Shown: piece by piece, positions 35,862 to 44,989 of the stretch
How the letters are laid out: every line of letters starts with the position of its first letter
Numbering within the stretch: position 1 is the stretch's first letter
NCBI RefSeq assembly: GCF_009363755.1
Contig: NZ_CP045417.1
Coordinates: forward strand, 2,666,001-2,730,000
DNA: 64,000 nt
Source: Halomonas sp. THAF5a
Lineage (GTDB): Bacteria; Pseudomonadota; Gammaproteobacteria; Pseudomonadales; Halomonadaceae
Direction of reading: 5' to 3'
Program-made: the position numbers and the translations under genes
The notes under the pieces: model-generated
The model's database searches: none
What the model was told of the DNA's origin: nothing
The model's input: only the letters and a program-made list of their open reading frames with translations

Positions 35862-36779
35862 ATGATGCGCGAGGCCCCCGTGGTGGTCTTCGGCGGCACC
35901 GGCTTTCTCGGTGGCGCCATCGTCCGGGAACTGGTGGAGTGCGGCCGGGCGGTGCGCATCGCCGCCCGTCACCCGACGCTGCCCGCCTGGGCCGAGGAGG
36001 GCGACGTCATCGAGCTCGCCACCGCCGACCTGCGTGACGAGGCGAGCGTGGCTGCCGCCCTGGCGGGCGCGGGCGCCGTGGTCAACGCCGTCAGCCGCTA
36101 CGTGGAGACCCGCGAGGCGAGCTTCGAGGCGATCCACGTGACCGGCGCCGGCCGGCTGGCCCGCCTGGCCCGGGCGGCGGGCATCGCCCGCCTGGTGCAG
36201 GTCTCGGGGATCGGCGCCAGCCTCGATTCGCCCTCGGCCTACGTGCGGGCCCGCGCCCGGGGCGAGGCGGCGGTGCTCGACGCCATGCCCAAGGCGATCA
36301 TCGTGCGGCCGAGCGTGCTGTTCGGCCCGAACGACGCCTTCCTCTCGGGCCTTGCGGGCCTCACCCGGCTGCCGCTGATCCCGCTGTTCGGGCGCGGCTC
36401 GACCCGGCTTCAGCCGGTGCACGTGGGTGACGTTGCCCGGGCCATCGCCCAGCTCACCGGCCGCCCGGCGACCCCGCGGCGCCTCTTCGAGCTCGGCGGC
36501 CCCGAGGTGCTGCGCTACCGCGAGCTCCTCGAGGCGCTGCTCGCCCACCTCGGACGCTCGCGCCCGCTGGTGCCGCTGCCCTTCCTGGCGTGGCGCCTCG
36601 CCGCGGCCCTGGCCCGTCCGCTGCCCGGGCCGCCGCTGACCCGCGACCAGGTGATCCTGATGCAGGCCGACAACGTCGCCGACCCCGAGGTCGGCGGCTT
36701 CGCCGACCTCGGCATACTGCCCCACTCGCTGCGCGAGAGCCTGCCGAGCTGCCTGCCGTCGGCGCCGCCACGGCGCTGA
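35862..36779 (+). CDS. NAD(P)-binding SDR-type protein (NDUFA9-like)
   Basis: A 305-residue atypical short-chain dehydrogenase/epimerase. The nucleotide motif VVVFGGTGFLGGAIVREL lies at residues 7-24, followed by VRIAARHP. Overall it resembles the complex I NDUFA9 subfamily (also called YbjT-like), whose bacterial members lack a defined substrate. AGGAGAG precedes two adjacent ATGs (35862 and 35865). It converges with yjdM, the two stops being 2 bases apart. Confidence 0.75.
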   Translation: MMREAPVVVFGGTGFLGGAIVRELVECGRAVRIAARHPTLPAWAEEGDVIELATADLRDEASVAAALAGAGAVVNAVSRYVETREASFEAIHVTGAGRLARLARAAGIARLVQVSGIGASLDSPSAYVRARARGEAAVLDAMPKAIIVRPSVLFGPNDAFLSGLAGLTRLPLIPLFGRGSTRLQPVHVGDVARAIAQLTGRPATPRRLFELGGPEVLRYRELLEALLAHLGRSRPLVPLPFLAWRLAAALARPLPGPPLTRDQVILMQADNVADPEVGGFADLGILPHSLRESLPSCLPSAPPRR

Positions 36780-36781
36780 CC

Positions 36782-37120
36782 TCAGGCCTTCTTGACGAAC
36801 ATCGACTTGAGCTTCATCGGCCCGATGCCGTCGACCTTGCAGTCGATGTCGTGATCCCCGTCGACCAGGCGGATGTTCTTGACCTTGGTGCCGACCTTCA
36901 CCACCGAGGAGGCACCCTTGACCTTGAGGTCCTTGATCACGGTCACGGTGTCGCCGTCGGCCAGCGGATTGCCGTTGGCATCGCGGATCACCGGCTCGTC
37001 CTCGCCCGCCGCCGGGGCCTCCTTCGACCACTCGTGGCCGCACTCCGGACAGACGTGCTGCATGCCGTCGTCGTAAGTGAACTCGGAGCCGCACTCGGGG
37101 CAGTTGGGCAGATCGCTCAT
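36782..37120 (-). CDS. yjdM: YjdM/PhnA zinc-ribbon protein
   Basis: A 112-residue protein, matching E. coli YjdM (111). The N-terminal zinc ribbon ([25 protein letters not shown] split as CPEC at residue 7 and CPEC near 25) is followed by the KOW-like PhnA domain ([15 protein letters not shown]). Function is unknown despite the old phosphonate name. I chose the ATG with AGGA 8 bases upstream; an ATG six codons earlier is less likely. Confidence 0.9.
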   Translation of the reverse strand: MSDLPNCPECGSEFTYDDGMQHVCPECGHEWSKEAPAAGEDEPVIRDANGNPLADGDTVTVIKDLKVKGASSVVKVGTKVKNIRLVDGDHDIDCKVDGIGPMKLKSMFVKKA

Positions 37121-37275
37121 CGAAGGTGTCCTGTGCATGGTGAGGGAGGCGGCAAGCCTACCTCCCGCGACCGCGTCGCTCCAGTCGACACCTTGTCGCG
37201 GGCGACGCTCCTCCCCTCTCGGGGCGGTGCGCTGCTACCCTGTCGGGCGTCGCCCCATCGTCACAGGAGCCCCGG

Positions 37276-37914
37276 ATGACCCGGCCACGCATCACCCTCG
37301 ACGTCTTCAGCGACGTCGTCTGTCCCTTCTGCTATCTGGAGGCGCCGGAACTCGACGCCCTGGCCGAGCGCTTCGCGGGCGAGGTCGAGATCCGCTGGCG
37401 CGCCTTCGAGCTGCGCCCCGCGCCGGAGCCGACCCTCGACCCCGACGGCGACTACCTGCACGACGTCTGGGCGCGGGCCGTCACCCCCATGGCGGCGGAG
37501 CGCGGCATGACCCTGCGCCTGCCTCGCCGGCAGCCCCGCTCGCGGCTGGCCCACGAGGCCCATGCCTGGGCCGCCGAGCAGGCGGGTGAGCGCCCCGATG
37601 CGGGGACGGCGATGCGCATGGCGCTGTTTCGCGGCTTCTTCGAGGAGAGCCTGGACCTGGCCGATGCCGAGGTCCTCGCCGGGGTGGCCGACGGCCTGGG
37701 CCTGGATGGCGCGGCCCTGCACCGGGCACTGATAGCGGGTGACTATCGCGAGCACGTGCTGGCCGATCAGCGCCTCGCCGGGGAACTCGGCATCGGCGGC
37801 GTGCCGGGCCTGCGCTTCTCGCTGGACGGCGAGCACGCCGGGGTGCTCGAGGGCGCGCAGCCGCGCCGCCAGCTGTTCCTGGCCGTGGAGCGGCTGCGCG
37901 ATCTGATGGGCTGA
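37276..37914 (+). CDS. DsbA-family thiol oxidoreductase (FrnE-like)
   Basis: A 212-residue cytoplasmic thioredoxin-fold protein. The active-site CPFC is Cys16 to Cys19 (SDVVCPFCYLEAPEL), and the cis-Pro loop is GIGGVPGLRF. Lack of a signal peptide and the helical insertion are typical of FrnE-like 2-hydroxychromene-isomerase-related members. The physiological substrate is not known. AGGAG precedes the ATG. Confidence 0.85.
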   Translation: MTRPRITLDVFSDVVCPFCYLEAPELDALAERFAGEVEIRWRAFELRPAPEPTLDPDGDYLHDVWARAVTPMAAERGMTLRLPRRQPRSRLAHEAHAWAAEQAGERPDAGTAMRMALFRGFFEESLDLADAEVLAGVADGLGLDGAALHRALIAGDYREHVLADQRLAGELGIGGVPGLRFSLDGEHAGVLEGAQPRRQLFLAVERLRDLMG

Positions 37915-37957
37915 CCCGGGAGACCGACCCGCGGCGTCGGATGGGGCGCACCGCCGG

Positions 37958-38461
37958 CTACTTGACCTCGACCCGACGACGATTGGCGCGCTTGCGCTTG
38001 GGCAGCGTCAGCTCGAGGACGCCATTCCTGAAGCTGGCCTGCGCCTGGTCGGTGTCGACCTCGCCGGGCAGGGCCACGGTACGGGTGAAGGAGCCGCGAG
38101 AGATCTCGGAGCGAACGTAGTCGCCTTCCTCCTCCTTGCTCTGCTCGCGGTGGTCGCCCTTGATGGTCACCGCACCGTCGGTCACCGAGACATCGAGCTC
38201 CTCGCGCTCGAAGCCCGGGGCCTCGGCCCGCACCACCACCTCGGCGTCCCGGTCGATGACATCGACCCTGGGCATGCCCTTCTCGAAGGCGGCGAAGCGC
38301 TCCCAGAGGGGGTGCTCCCAGCGAGAGGGCATCCGACCGCGATCGAAGAAGCTCTCCAGCATACGGTCGAACTCGCGGAACGGGTTCATCGCCCGGGTCT
38401 CCGACGCCTGGGCAGACGACTCGGTCGAGACCGGGACCTCCTTGGATGCTTTCTTGGCCAT
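37958..38461 (-). CDS. Small heat-shock protein (Hsp20 family)
   Basis: A 167-residue ATP-independent chaperone with an alpha-crystallin domain (about 70-160): MPRVDVIDRDAEVVVRAEAPGF, LDVSVTDGAVTIKGDH, SEISRGSFTRTVALPGEVD and ASFRNGVLELTLPK. The N-terminus is Lys/Ser-rich (MAKKASKEVPVSTE). GGAGGAG lies 8 bases before the ATG. An FNR-like box sits upstream (38607-38620). Confidence 0.9.
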   Translation of the reverse strand: MAKKASKEVPVSTESSAQASETRAMNPFREFDRMLESFFDRGRMPSRWEHPLWERFAAFEKGMPRVDVIDRDAEVVVRAEAPGFEREELDVSVTDGAVTIKGDHREQSKEEEGDYVRSEISRGSFTRTVALPGEVDTDQAQASFRNGVLELTLPKRKRANRRRVEVK

Positions 38462-38579
38462 GACGATGACTCCTCCAGTCACAATTCGATGAATCGATCA
38501 GGATGGGGGCCAACGAACGCGGGCGTGGCCCCACACGGACGCCACGATCGCCCCCCGTCGCACGGCCCCTCTCGTCATG

Positions 38580-38620
38580 AAGATAGTCCAGCCGCGCCCC
38601 AGCGCGTTGATCCAGGTCAA
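38580..38620 (-). promoter_or_regulatory. FNR/ANR-like box and -10 upstream of hsp20
   Basis: Minus strand: TTGAC-CTGG-ATCAA (38607-38620) matches the FNR/ANR consensus at 9 of 10 positions. A -10 TATCTT at 38580-38585 implies a start near 38573 and a box centre at about -40.5, the class II position. No good -35 is seen, as expected for an activator-dependent promoter. Confidence 0.55.
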
Positions 38621-38649
38621 CAGGCGTCTCACCGCCCCGCCAGGGCGGG

Positions 38650-39087
38650 CTATTCGCCGATGTCCTCGTGCCACAGCTCGGGCGAGGCCGCGATGAAGGC
38701 CTCCATGAGCGCGATGCACTCGGGATCATCGCGCACCTCCACCTCGACGCCGCGCGCCTCGAGCAGCCCCTCCTCGCCCAGGAAGGTCCGGTGCTCGCCG
38801 ATCACGACCCGGGGAATCCCGTAGAGCAGGATGGCGCCGCTGCACATGGCGCAGGGCGAGAGCGTGGTATAGAGCGTGCTCTCCCGGTAGACCTCGGCCG
38901 GATGGCGCCCCGCATTCTCCAGGGCGTCCATCTCGCCATGCAGGACCGCGCTGCCCAGCTGCACGCGGCGATTGCGGCCGCGACCGATGATCACGCCGCG
39001 GTGCACCAGCACCGCGCCGATGGGGATGCCGCCCTCGTCGAGTCCCCGGCGGGCCTCCTCGAGCGCGGCGTACATGAAGTCTTGCAT
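38650..39087 (-). CDS. Cytosine-deaminase-like nucleoside/base deaminase (fungal type)
   Basis: A 145-residue zinc deaminase. Zinc and catalytic residues are His50 and Glu52 in LHGEMDALENAGR and Cys79 with Cys82 in LSPCAMCSGAI. The downstream YGIPRVVIGE and the C-terminal HEDIGE resemble yeast cytosine deaminase Fcy1 more than TadA or bacterial CodA. The substrate remains inferred; cytosine is likely. AAGGAG lies 7 bases before the ATG. Confidence 0.82.
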   Translation of the reverse strand: MQDFMYAALEEARRGLDEGGIPIGAVLVHRGVIIGRGRNRRVQLGSAVLHGEMDALENAGRHPAEVYRESTLYTTLSPCAMCSGAILLYGIPRVVIGEHRTFLGEEGLLEARGVEVEVRDDPECIALMEAFIAASPELWHEDIGE

Positions 39088-39284
39088 GAACGAACTCCTT
39101 CCGGGCAATGGGGTCCAGACTACGCGGCCTGGCCACGCGTGCGCCAGTCGAGGCTTGACCCTCGGGTGGTCCAACGTCGCAGAATGAAGCCTCGAGCGAG
39201 GAGGCCGTGCCGGCCAGCGCGCCAGGCGCGGCGCGACAGGGCCAGGACCGCGCCCCCATCGACGGAACGACGAGGAGAGCCCCC

Positions 39285-39875
39285 ATGACCGATCGCCAGC
39301 CCCATCCACGCATCCTGGTCTTCGCCGGCAGTACCCGCGCCGGCTCATGCAACAAGCGGCTGGCCCGCCAGGCCGCCGAGAGCATCGAGCGGGCGGGCGG
39401 CCGCCCCACCTTCATCGACCTGCGCGATCACCCGATGCCCCTCTACGACGGTGACCTGGAGGCCGAGCAGGGGCTGCCGGAGAACGCCCTGGTGCTGCGT
39501 CGCGGCCTGGCCGAGCACGATGGCCTGCTGATCGCCTCGCCGGAGTACAACGGCTTTCCCACTCCGCTACTCAAGAACACCGTCGACTGGCTGAGCCGCC
39601 CCCATCAGGGCGAGAGCGGCCTGGCGCTCTTCGCGGACAAGCTCGCCGCCGTGGTCTCCGCCTCTCCGGGCGCTCTCGGCGGCCTGCGCAGCCTGACGCT
39701 GACGCGCCAGCTGCTCACCAACATCGGCGTGACCGTGCTGCCCGACCAGCTGGCCGTGGCGCGCGCGGCCGAGGCCTTCGACGATCGTGGGCGGCTCGTC
39801 GACGATGGCCAGCAGCAGCGCCTCGACGCCCTCTGCCAGCGGCTGGTCGACACCCTGCACCGGCTGAAGGGCTGA
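39285..39875 (+). CDS. NADPH-dependent FMN reductase family protein
   Basis: A 196-residue flavodoxin-fold enzyme of the ArsH/ChrR/SsuE-like group. It shows LVFAGSTRAGSCNKRLARQ at residues 11-29 and the flavin-loop SPEYNGFPTPLLKNTVDW near 90, both typical. It probably reduces flavin or quinone with NAD(P)H. GAGGAGAG precedes the ATG. Confidence 0.85.
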   Translation: MTDRQPHPRILVFAGSTRAGSCNKRLARQAAESIERAGGRPTFIDLRDHPMPLYDGDLEAEQGLPENALVLRRGLAEHDGLLIASPEYNGFPTPLLKNTVDWLSRPHQGESGLALFADKLAAVVSASPGALGGLRSLTLTRQLLTNIGVTVLPDQLAVARAAEAFDDRGRLVDDGQQQRLDALCQRLVDTLHRLKG

Positions 39876-40322
39876 TACGCGGGGCCGACGCAAGGCCGAG
39901 GGGAAACCGGAACGCGGCGCCGTCTCGGTCCCTCGCCGCGGCGCCCTATCCTCGTCTCATCTCAGGGGCCGATGAGCCCGCGGCGACGCCCAGTCGAACG
40001 CCTGATTTTCGCCGGCCAGGCGGGCGCTTCGCGGCGCCGTCACGGGCGCCGGGCACTACACTGAAGAGGCCAGCGCCAAGGCGCCCGCGACGGCGACCGG
40101 AAGGCCAGCGCCAAGAATCACGGTGGTCCTGTGAATCCCGCCCCTCCTTCTTCACGCGACCCTCTCAAGCTCCGCACCCCTTGCCGCCCGGCAACCCGCG
40201 TGTCCGCCATGGCGCGTCCGCCCCGAGCGGCGCCCCTGCGACGTCGGACACCCGTGGGTCGGTTCGAGGGTGGCGCCGGACCGATCCGACAGCCTCAGCG
40301 CCACGACACGACGAGGCGTCCC
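39876..40322. other. 447-base region without a recognised gene
   Basis: No credible coding sequence. The only structure noted is a 14-base direct repeat AGGCCAGCGCCAAG at 40067-40080 and 40102-40115, just after a TACACT that could be a -10 element for the small exported gene at 40323. Confidence 0.35.
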
Positions 40323-40544
40323 ATGAAACTCACAACCCTGACGGCCATCCTGCTCATGAGCCTGTTCGCCGCGAGTGCCTCCCTGGGAGCCGGTGATTCC
40401 ACGTATCTGGAAGCGCGCAGCGCGCGCCTGCAGCAGGGCATCGCCGACACGAGCCAGCCCCAGGCCCCTGGCATCATGGATACGAAGCGTATCCAGCACC
40501 GGGAGCAACACCGGTCCGGCGCTCAGGAGCGGTGGTGGAAATGA
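40323..40544 (+). CDS. Small exported protein of unknown function
   Basis: A 73-residue protein with a clear signal peptide (MKLTTLTAILLMSLFAASAS, cleavage about residue 21-23) and a short polar mature part rich in Gln, Arg and His (RIQHREQHRSGAQ). GAGGCG precedes the ATG. No family recognised. It is followed directly by the M48 peptidase remnant. Confidence 0.55.
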   Translation: MKLTTLTAILLMSLFAASASLGAGDSTYLEARSARLQQGIADTSQPQAPGIMDTKRIQHREQHRSGAQERWWK

Positions 40545-40652
40545 CGTCGGCAGCGGCGCGCTCCCTGTCCCGCTGACCCGACCGCGCGCAGACGCCAGCA
40601 AGGCGCGCGCCGGCCACGACCGACCGTTCGACACGGCTCCCGACGAGACACG

Positions 40653-40940
40653 CCGTCGCTTCCCAGGACAGGCCAGGCCCCGCGGGGTCTGGCCTCGGCG
40701 CTGGCCGCGCTGGAGCGCCATCATGGCCGCTGGCTGCTGACGCTCTTCGGGCGCCGTCCGCCGGCCGGTCCCGAGTGGCTGCGCACCCACCCCTCGACGC
40801 GGGAACGCATCCGTCGGCTGCTGGCGGCCGAGGCCCCCGCGGGTCATCCGCCGCCCACGCCCGTTGTCGACCCCGCACACTCCCCGGTGATCGACGAGCC
40901 GCCGGGGCCGCTGGGCCGCGGCTACTGGCTGCGCCGCTGA
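40653..40940 (+). pseudogene. Remnant of an M48-type metalloprotease (C-terminal end)
   Basis: The frame ending in TGA at 40938-40940 reads RTGQAPRGLASALAALERHH, then PEWLRTHPSTRERIRRLLA, and ends GRGYWLRR. The second motif is the C-terminal hallmark of HtpX-like M48 peptidases. No start codon is in frame, the catalytic HExxH domain is missing, and a further out-of-frame RSLSR string near 40553 looks like the decayed LSxxRE helix. So this is a decayed gene copy rather than a functional peptidase. Confidence 0.5.
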
Positions 40941-41037
40941 TTTGCGCGCCCGGGCCGCCTGGCCGCATCCTGTGGGGCGAGGCGCACCGCCAACGCCGTG
41001 ACCGCCCCTTTCATCGAGCCATCGAGAGAACAGCCCC

Positions 41038-42300
41038 ATGAGCGATTCCCAAGCCCCCTGGACCCAAGCCATGCCCGAGGCGCAGTTCGACCTGATGCGA
41101 CGCATCCTCGCCGCCCCGAGCCCCGTGGGGCTGGAGGGCGCCATGACCTACGGCGTGCTGAAGCCACGCTTCGAGGCCACCACCCCCGCACACTGGCGGC
41201 TCCAGCAGTTCAAGGGCCATGCCGGCGTGGTGCTCGACACCCACCCGGGCCGCGACGACCTGTTCAAGGTGATGATCATCGGCCACGCCGACAAGATCCG
41301 CATGCAGGTACGCTCGATCGGCGAGGACGGCAAGATCTGGATCAACACCGACTCCTTCCTGCCCGGCGTGCTGATCGGCCACGAGGTCACGCTGTTCAGC
41401 GAGGACCCGCAGGCACCCGGCCAGTACCGGCGCCTCGAGGGCGGCACCGTGGAGGCGCTGGGTGCCATCCACTTCTCCGACCCGGCGCAGCGCTCCGGCG
41501 AGAAGGGCATCAAGAAGGAGCAGATCTACCTTGACCTGCAGATCCACGGCGAGAACAAGAAGCAGCAGGTGGAGAACCTCGGCGTGCGCCCCGGCGATGC
41601 CATCCTGCTGAACCGTCCCATCCGGCCGGGCTTCAGCCCGGACACCTTCTACGGCGCCTACCTGGACAACGGCCTGGGCTGCTTCGTCACCGCCGAGGTG
41701 GCGCGGCTGATCGCCGAGGCGGGCGGTACCGAGCAGGTGCGAGTGCTGTTCGCCATCGCCAGCTACGAGGAGATCGGCCGCTTCGGCAGCCGGGTACTGG
41801 CCGGAGAGCTGCGTCCCGACGCCATCATCGCCGTGGACGTGAACCACGACTACGTGGCCGCCCCCGGCATCGGCGACCGGCGCATGCAGCCCCTGGAGAT
41901 GGGCAAGGGCTTCACCATGTCGGTGGGGGCCATCGCCAGCGAGCAGCTCAACCGGATCGTCGAGACCACCGCCCGGCAGCGGGGCATTCCCTTCCAGCGC
42001 GATATCGTGGGGCCGGATACCGGCACCGACGGCATGGCGGGGGTGCTTGCCGCCGTGGACTGCGTCGCCACCTCGATCGGCTTCCCGATCCGCAACATGC
42101 ACACCATCTCCGAGACCGGCCACACCAAGGACGTGCTGGCGGCGATCCACGCCATCACCCACACCGTCCAGGCGCTGGACGCTCTGCCCGACCCGCATCG
42201 CGAGTTCCTCGACCACCACCCGCGCCTGGACGAGGCGGGGCCGCTCACCCATCGCGGCAGCGAAAAGCCCGGCGAGGACGAGACCCAGGGCGCCGGCTAG
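41038..42300 (+). CDS. M42-family metallopeptidase of the NAGGN-associated type
   Basis: A 420-residue M42 aminopeptidase-like hydrolase. Metal and catalytic residues are seen in IIGHADKIRMQ, YLDNGLGC, SYEEIGRFGS, VDVNHDYVA and MHTISETGHTKD. The N-terminus (FDLMRRILAAPSPVGLEGAM) and overall length match the subgroup encoded with the N-acetylglutaminylglutamine amide (NAGGN) osmolyte genes in Pseudomonas. Here the acetyltransferase and asparagine-synthetase-like partners are not adjacent. Peptidase fold is clear; the NAGGN link is by resemblance. Confidence 0.83.
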   Translation: MSDSQAPWTQAMPEAQFDLMRRILAAPSPVGLEGAMTYGVLKPRFEATTPAHWRLQQFKGHAGVVLDTHPGRDDLFKVMIIGHADKIRMQVRSIGEDGKIWINTDSFLPGVLIGHEVTLFSEDPQAPGQYRRLEGGTVEALGAIHFSDPAQRSGEKGIKKEQIYLDLQIHGENKKQQVENLGVRPGDAILLNRPIRPGFSPDTFYGAYLDNGLGCFVTAEVARLIAEAGGTEQVRVLFAIASYEEIGRFGSRVLAGELRPDAIIAVDVNHDYVAAPGIGDRRMQPLEMGKGFTMSVGAIASEQLNRIVETTARQRGIPFQRDIVGPDTGTDGMAGVLAAVDCVATSIGFPIRNMHTISETGHTKDVLAAIHAITHTVQALDALPDPHREFLDHHPRLDEAGPLTHRGSEKPGEDETQGAG

Positions 42301-42363
42301 CCGGGCCGTCGCGATGATCCCGGTCGCGGCGGGGGCTCGGCCGGCTCCTCGCGACTCCGCGGG

Positions 42364-43269
42364 TTAGTGCCGGGCCGCCAGCACCCGGGCGAGGGCCGGC
42401 GCCAGCAGGGGCGCCAGGGCAATGGCGTTGCTCGAGTGCGCGATGGCGTCGGTGCTCCACACTTCCCCCACCCCGGCGGCGCGAATCACCGCCAGGGCAT
42501 CGCCGGCGAAGAGCGCATGGGTGACGGCCACGTCCACCGAGGCCGCCCCCGCAGCGAGCAGCGCCTCGGCGACGCGGGCCAGGGTGTGGCCGGAGCTCGC
42601 CACGTCGTCCATCAGCACGACCTGGCGGCCGGCCAGATCGAGCGCCGGCAGCGCGATCGCCACGTCGCGGTCGCCGCGGCGAGTCTTGTGGCAGACGCCG
42701 GCCTCGAAGCCGGTCGCGTCGGCCGCACGCTGCACCCACTGGCGCGCCTCGGCGTCGGGGCCGACCAGCAGCGGGCTCGCGCGGCGCTCGGCGATCAGCT
42801 CGGCCAGTCTCGGGGCGCCGGAGAGCGCGATGGCGTGCTCGAGGGGAATGGCCTGGTCGAGGCGATCGATGCGGTGCAGGTGGGGGTCCACGGTGATCAC
42901 GGCATCGAAGAGCTCGGCGAGGAAGTGGCCGATCAGCGGCTGGCTGACCACCTCGCCGGGATGGAAGGCCATGTCCTGGCGCATGTAGGCGAGGTAGGGC
43001 GCCACCAGCACCAGCCGGCGCGCGCCCTGGGCCCTGGCATGGCGGGCGATCAGCAGCAGCTCGACGAGCTTGTCGTTGGGCCGGTCGAGACTGCGGTAGA
43101 TCACCAGCGTCTCGGGAAAGGTCGCGGCGTCCTTCAGGGGCAGCGTCAACCGCAGCTCCTCGTCGGGGAAGCGGTGACGTGCGATGGCGACGGCCGTCAG
43201 GCCCGCGGCCTCGGCCAGGCGGCGGGCGGCGGCCGCCTCGTCGTCGCAGTAGAGCAGCACGGGGGACAT
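42364..43269 (-). CDS. PRPP synthetase-like phosphoribosyl enzyme
   Basis: A 301-residue protein of the ribose-phosphate diphosphokinase family but divergent from Prs. Present are FPDEELRL, SLDRPNDKLVELLL, the ADP-site YMRQDMAFHPGEVVS, the TVDPHLHRID metal motif and the PRPP loop VLMDDVASSGHTL. The ATG shares one base with the stop of the upstream phosphorylase gene (TGATG), with GGAG in front; a GTG two codons earlier is possible. The pairing suggests a role in making or using ribose 1,5-bisphosphate or PRPP; that is inference. Confidence 0.8.
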   Translation of the reverse strand: MSPVLLYCDDEAAAARRLAEAAGLTAVAIARHRFPDEELRLTLPLKDAATFPETLVIYRSLDRPNDKLVELLLIARHARAQGARRLVLVAPYLAYMRQDMAFHPGEVVSQPLIGHFLAELFDAVITVDPHLHRIDRLDQAIPLEHAIALSGAPRLAELIAERRASPLLVGPDAEARQWVQRAADATGFEAGVCHKTRRGDRDVAIALPALDLAGRQVVLMDDVASSGHTLARVAEALLAAGAASVDVAVTHALFAGDALAVIRAAGVGEVWSTDAIAHSSNAIALAPLLAPALARVLAARH

Positions 43270-44852
43270 CAGCACTCCACGTTGAGTCGGGTGATCTGGT
43301 CGGGCTGGCCGATGGCGATGCCACTGTCGCGCTCGCTGGCCTGGCGAGAGAAGGTCAGCTCGTTGGGATAGGCGGCAAAGACGCGATAGAGGGGCTGGCC
43401 GGCCTCGACCGCGTCGCCGATCCGCGCCAGCACGTCGACCCCGGCGCCGATCGCCCGGGGCGCCCCCGCGAGCCGGGCGATGCGCGCCAGCTGCAGGTTG
43501 TCGATGGCCGTCACCACGCCGGCGGAGCGAGCGGTCACTTCCAGGCAGTGCGGCGCCAGCGGCGGCCGCTCGGGATCGAAGGGCCGGGCCCCCTGAGCCG
43601 CGATGATGGCCTGCATCTTCTCGAGGGCCCGGCCGGCGTCGAGGATGTCCCGGGCCAGGCCGAAGCCGTCGCCGCCGCGCACGTCCGGGTCGAACTCCAG
43701 CATCCGCCCGGCCAGGCGCAGCGCCTTCTGGCGCAGGTCCATGGGCGCCTCGGGGTGGTTGGTGAGCACTCGCATCACGTCCCGGGCCTCGAGCACCGGA
43801 CCGATGCCACGTCCCACCGGCTGGCTGCCGTCGGTGATCACCACGTCCAGGGTCAGGCCCATGCGCCCGGCCACGAACTCGAAGAGCTTGCGCAGCCGGC
43901 GCGCCTCGGGCATCGAGCGCAACTTGGCGTGGGGGCCGATGGGGATATCGAGCAGCAGATGGGTGGAGCCGGCGGCGACCTTCTTGGAGAGGATCGAGGC
44001 GACCATCTGCCCCGGCGAGTCGATGGCGAGCGGGCGCTCCACCGAGATCAGCACGTCGTCGGCCGGCGAGAGCTGGCTGGTGCCACCCCAGGCCAGGCAG
44101 CCGCGGTGAGTGCGCACTAGCTGACCCAGCTCATCGAAGGGCAGGTCGACATTGGCCAGCACCTCCATGGTGTCGGCGGTGCCCGAGGGCGAGGTGATGG
44201 CCCGCGAGGAGGTCTTGGGACACAGCAGGCCGTGGGCGGCGACGATCGGCACCACCAGCATCGAGGTGCGGTTGCCGGGGATGCCGCCGATGCAGTGCTT
44301 GTCGACCACGGGGTGCTCGTGCCAGTCGAGCCGGCGCCCCACCCGGCTCATGGCATCGCTCAGGTAGAACACCTCCTCGCGGTCGAGCTCGTTGCGGTCG
44401 CAGGCGACCACGAAGGCGGTCAGCTCGATCTTCGAGTAGCGCCGCTCGGCGATGTCCTGAACGATATGCAGGAGATCGTCGCGGCTCAGCCGCTCGCCGG
44501 CGATCTTGCGATGCAGGGCGGGGATCGAGGGCGGCGGCTCGGCCTGCAGGATGCTCACCGGCTGGCCCTCGGCGACCCCCAGGGTGGCGAAGGCCTCCTC
44601 GGAGAGTCCCAGCTCCCCGCAGGAGACGATGGCGGCATCGTCCACCACGTTGAGCGTGGCGAGGATACGCTGGCCGTCGGCGCGCACCTCGACCTTGGCC
44701 AGCGCCTGGAAGCCCTCGGCCCGGTAGCGGTCGCACTCCCGGTGCATGTAGGCCACGTTCTCCCGATAGGTATCGATGCCGACGCGCCTCAGCGTGAGTG
44801 GCGAGAGGTGGTCCTGAGCAGGCGCCGCCTCGGCAAGGGGGGAGCGGGTCAT
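43269..44852 (-). CDS. AMP phosphorylase-like / thymidine phosphorylase family protein
   Basis: A 527-residue member of the archaeal-type branch of the nucleoside phosphorylase II family. The N-terminal extension (1-100) and the motifs [58 protein letters not shown] and [13 protein letters not shown] match it. Archaeal relatives cleave AMP to adenine and ribose 1,5-bisphosphate; bacterial ones are usually annotated as thymidine phosphorylase without proof. It is translationally coupled to the PRPP-synthetase-like gene. Confidence 0.86.
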   Translation of the reverse strand: MTRSPLAEAAPAQDHLSPLTLRRVGIDTYRENVAYMHRECDRYRAEGFQALAKVEVRADGQRILATLNVVDDAAIVSCGELGLSEEAFATLGVAEGQPVSILQAEPPPSIPALHRKIAGERLSRDDLLHIVQDIAERRYSKIELTAFVVACDRNELDREEVFYLSDAMSRVGRRLDWHEHPVVDKHCIGGIPGNRTSMLVVPIVAAHGLLCPKTSSRAITSPSGTADTMEVLANVDLPFDELGQLVRTHRGCLAWGGTSQLSPADDVLISVERPLAIDSPGQMVASILSKKVAAGSTHLLLDIPIGPHAKLRSMPEARRLRKLFEFVAGRMGLTLDVVITDGSQPVGRGIGPVLEARDVMRVLTNHPEAPMDLRQKALRLAGRMLEFDPDVRGGDGFGLARDILDAGRALEKMQAIIAAQGARPFDPERPPLAPHCLEVTARSAGVVTAIDNLQLARIARLAGAPRAIGAGVDVLARIGDAVEAGQPLYRVFAAYPNELTFSRQASERDSGIAIGQPDQITRLNVEC

Positions 44853-44989
44853 CGTGTCGTCCTGGCGGGTCGGTCATCCGGAAGAACCATGGCTTCATCC
44901 TAGCAGCGCCCCGGGCCAGTGCCATCGCGGCGGGCCCGTGACGATGGGGACGAGATCGCGCTAGTCTTGCTCTTTATCCGCCCAAGGGA

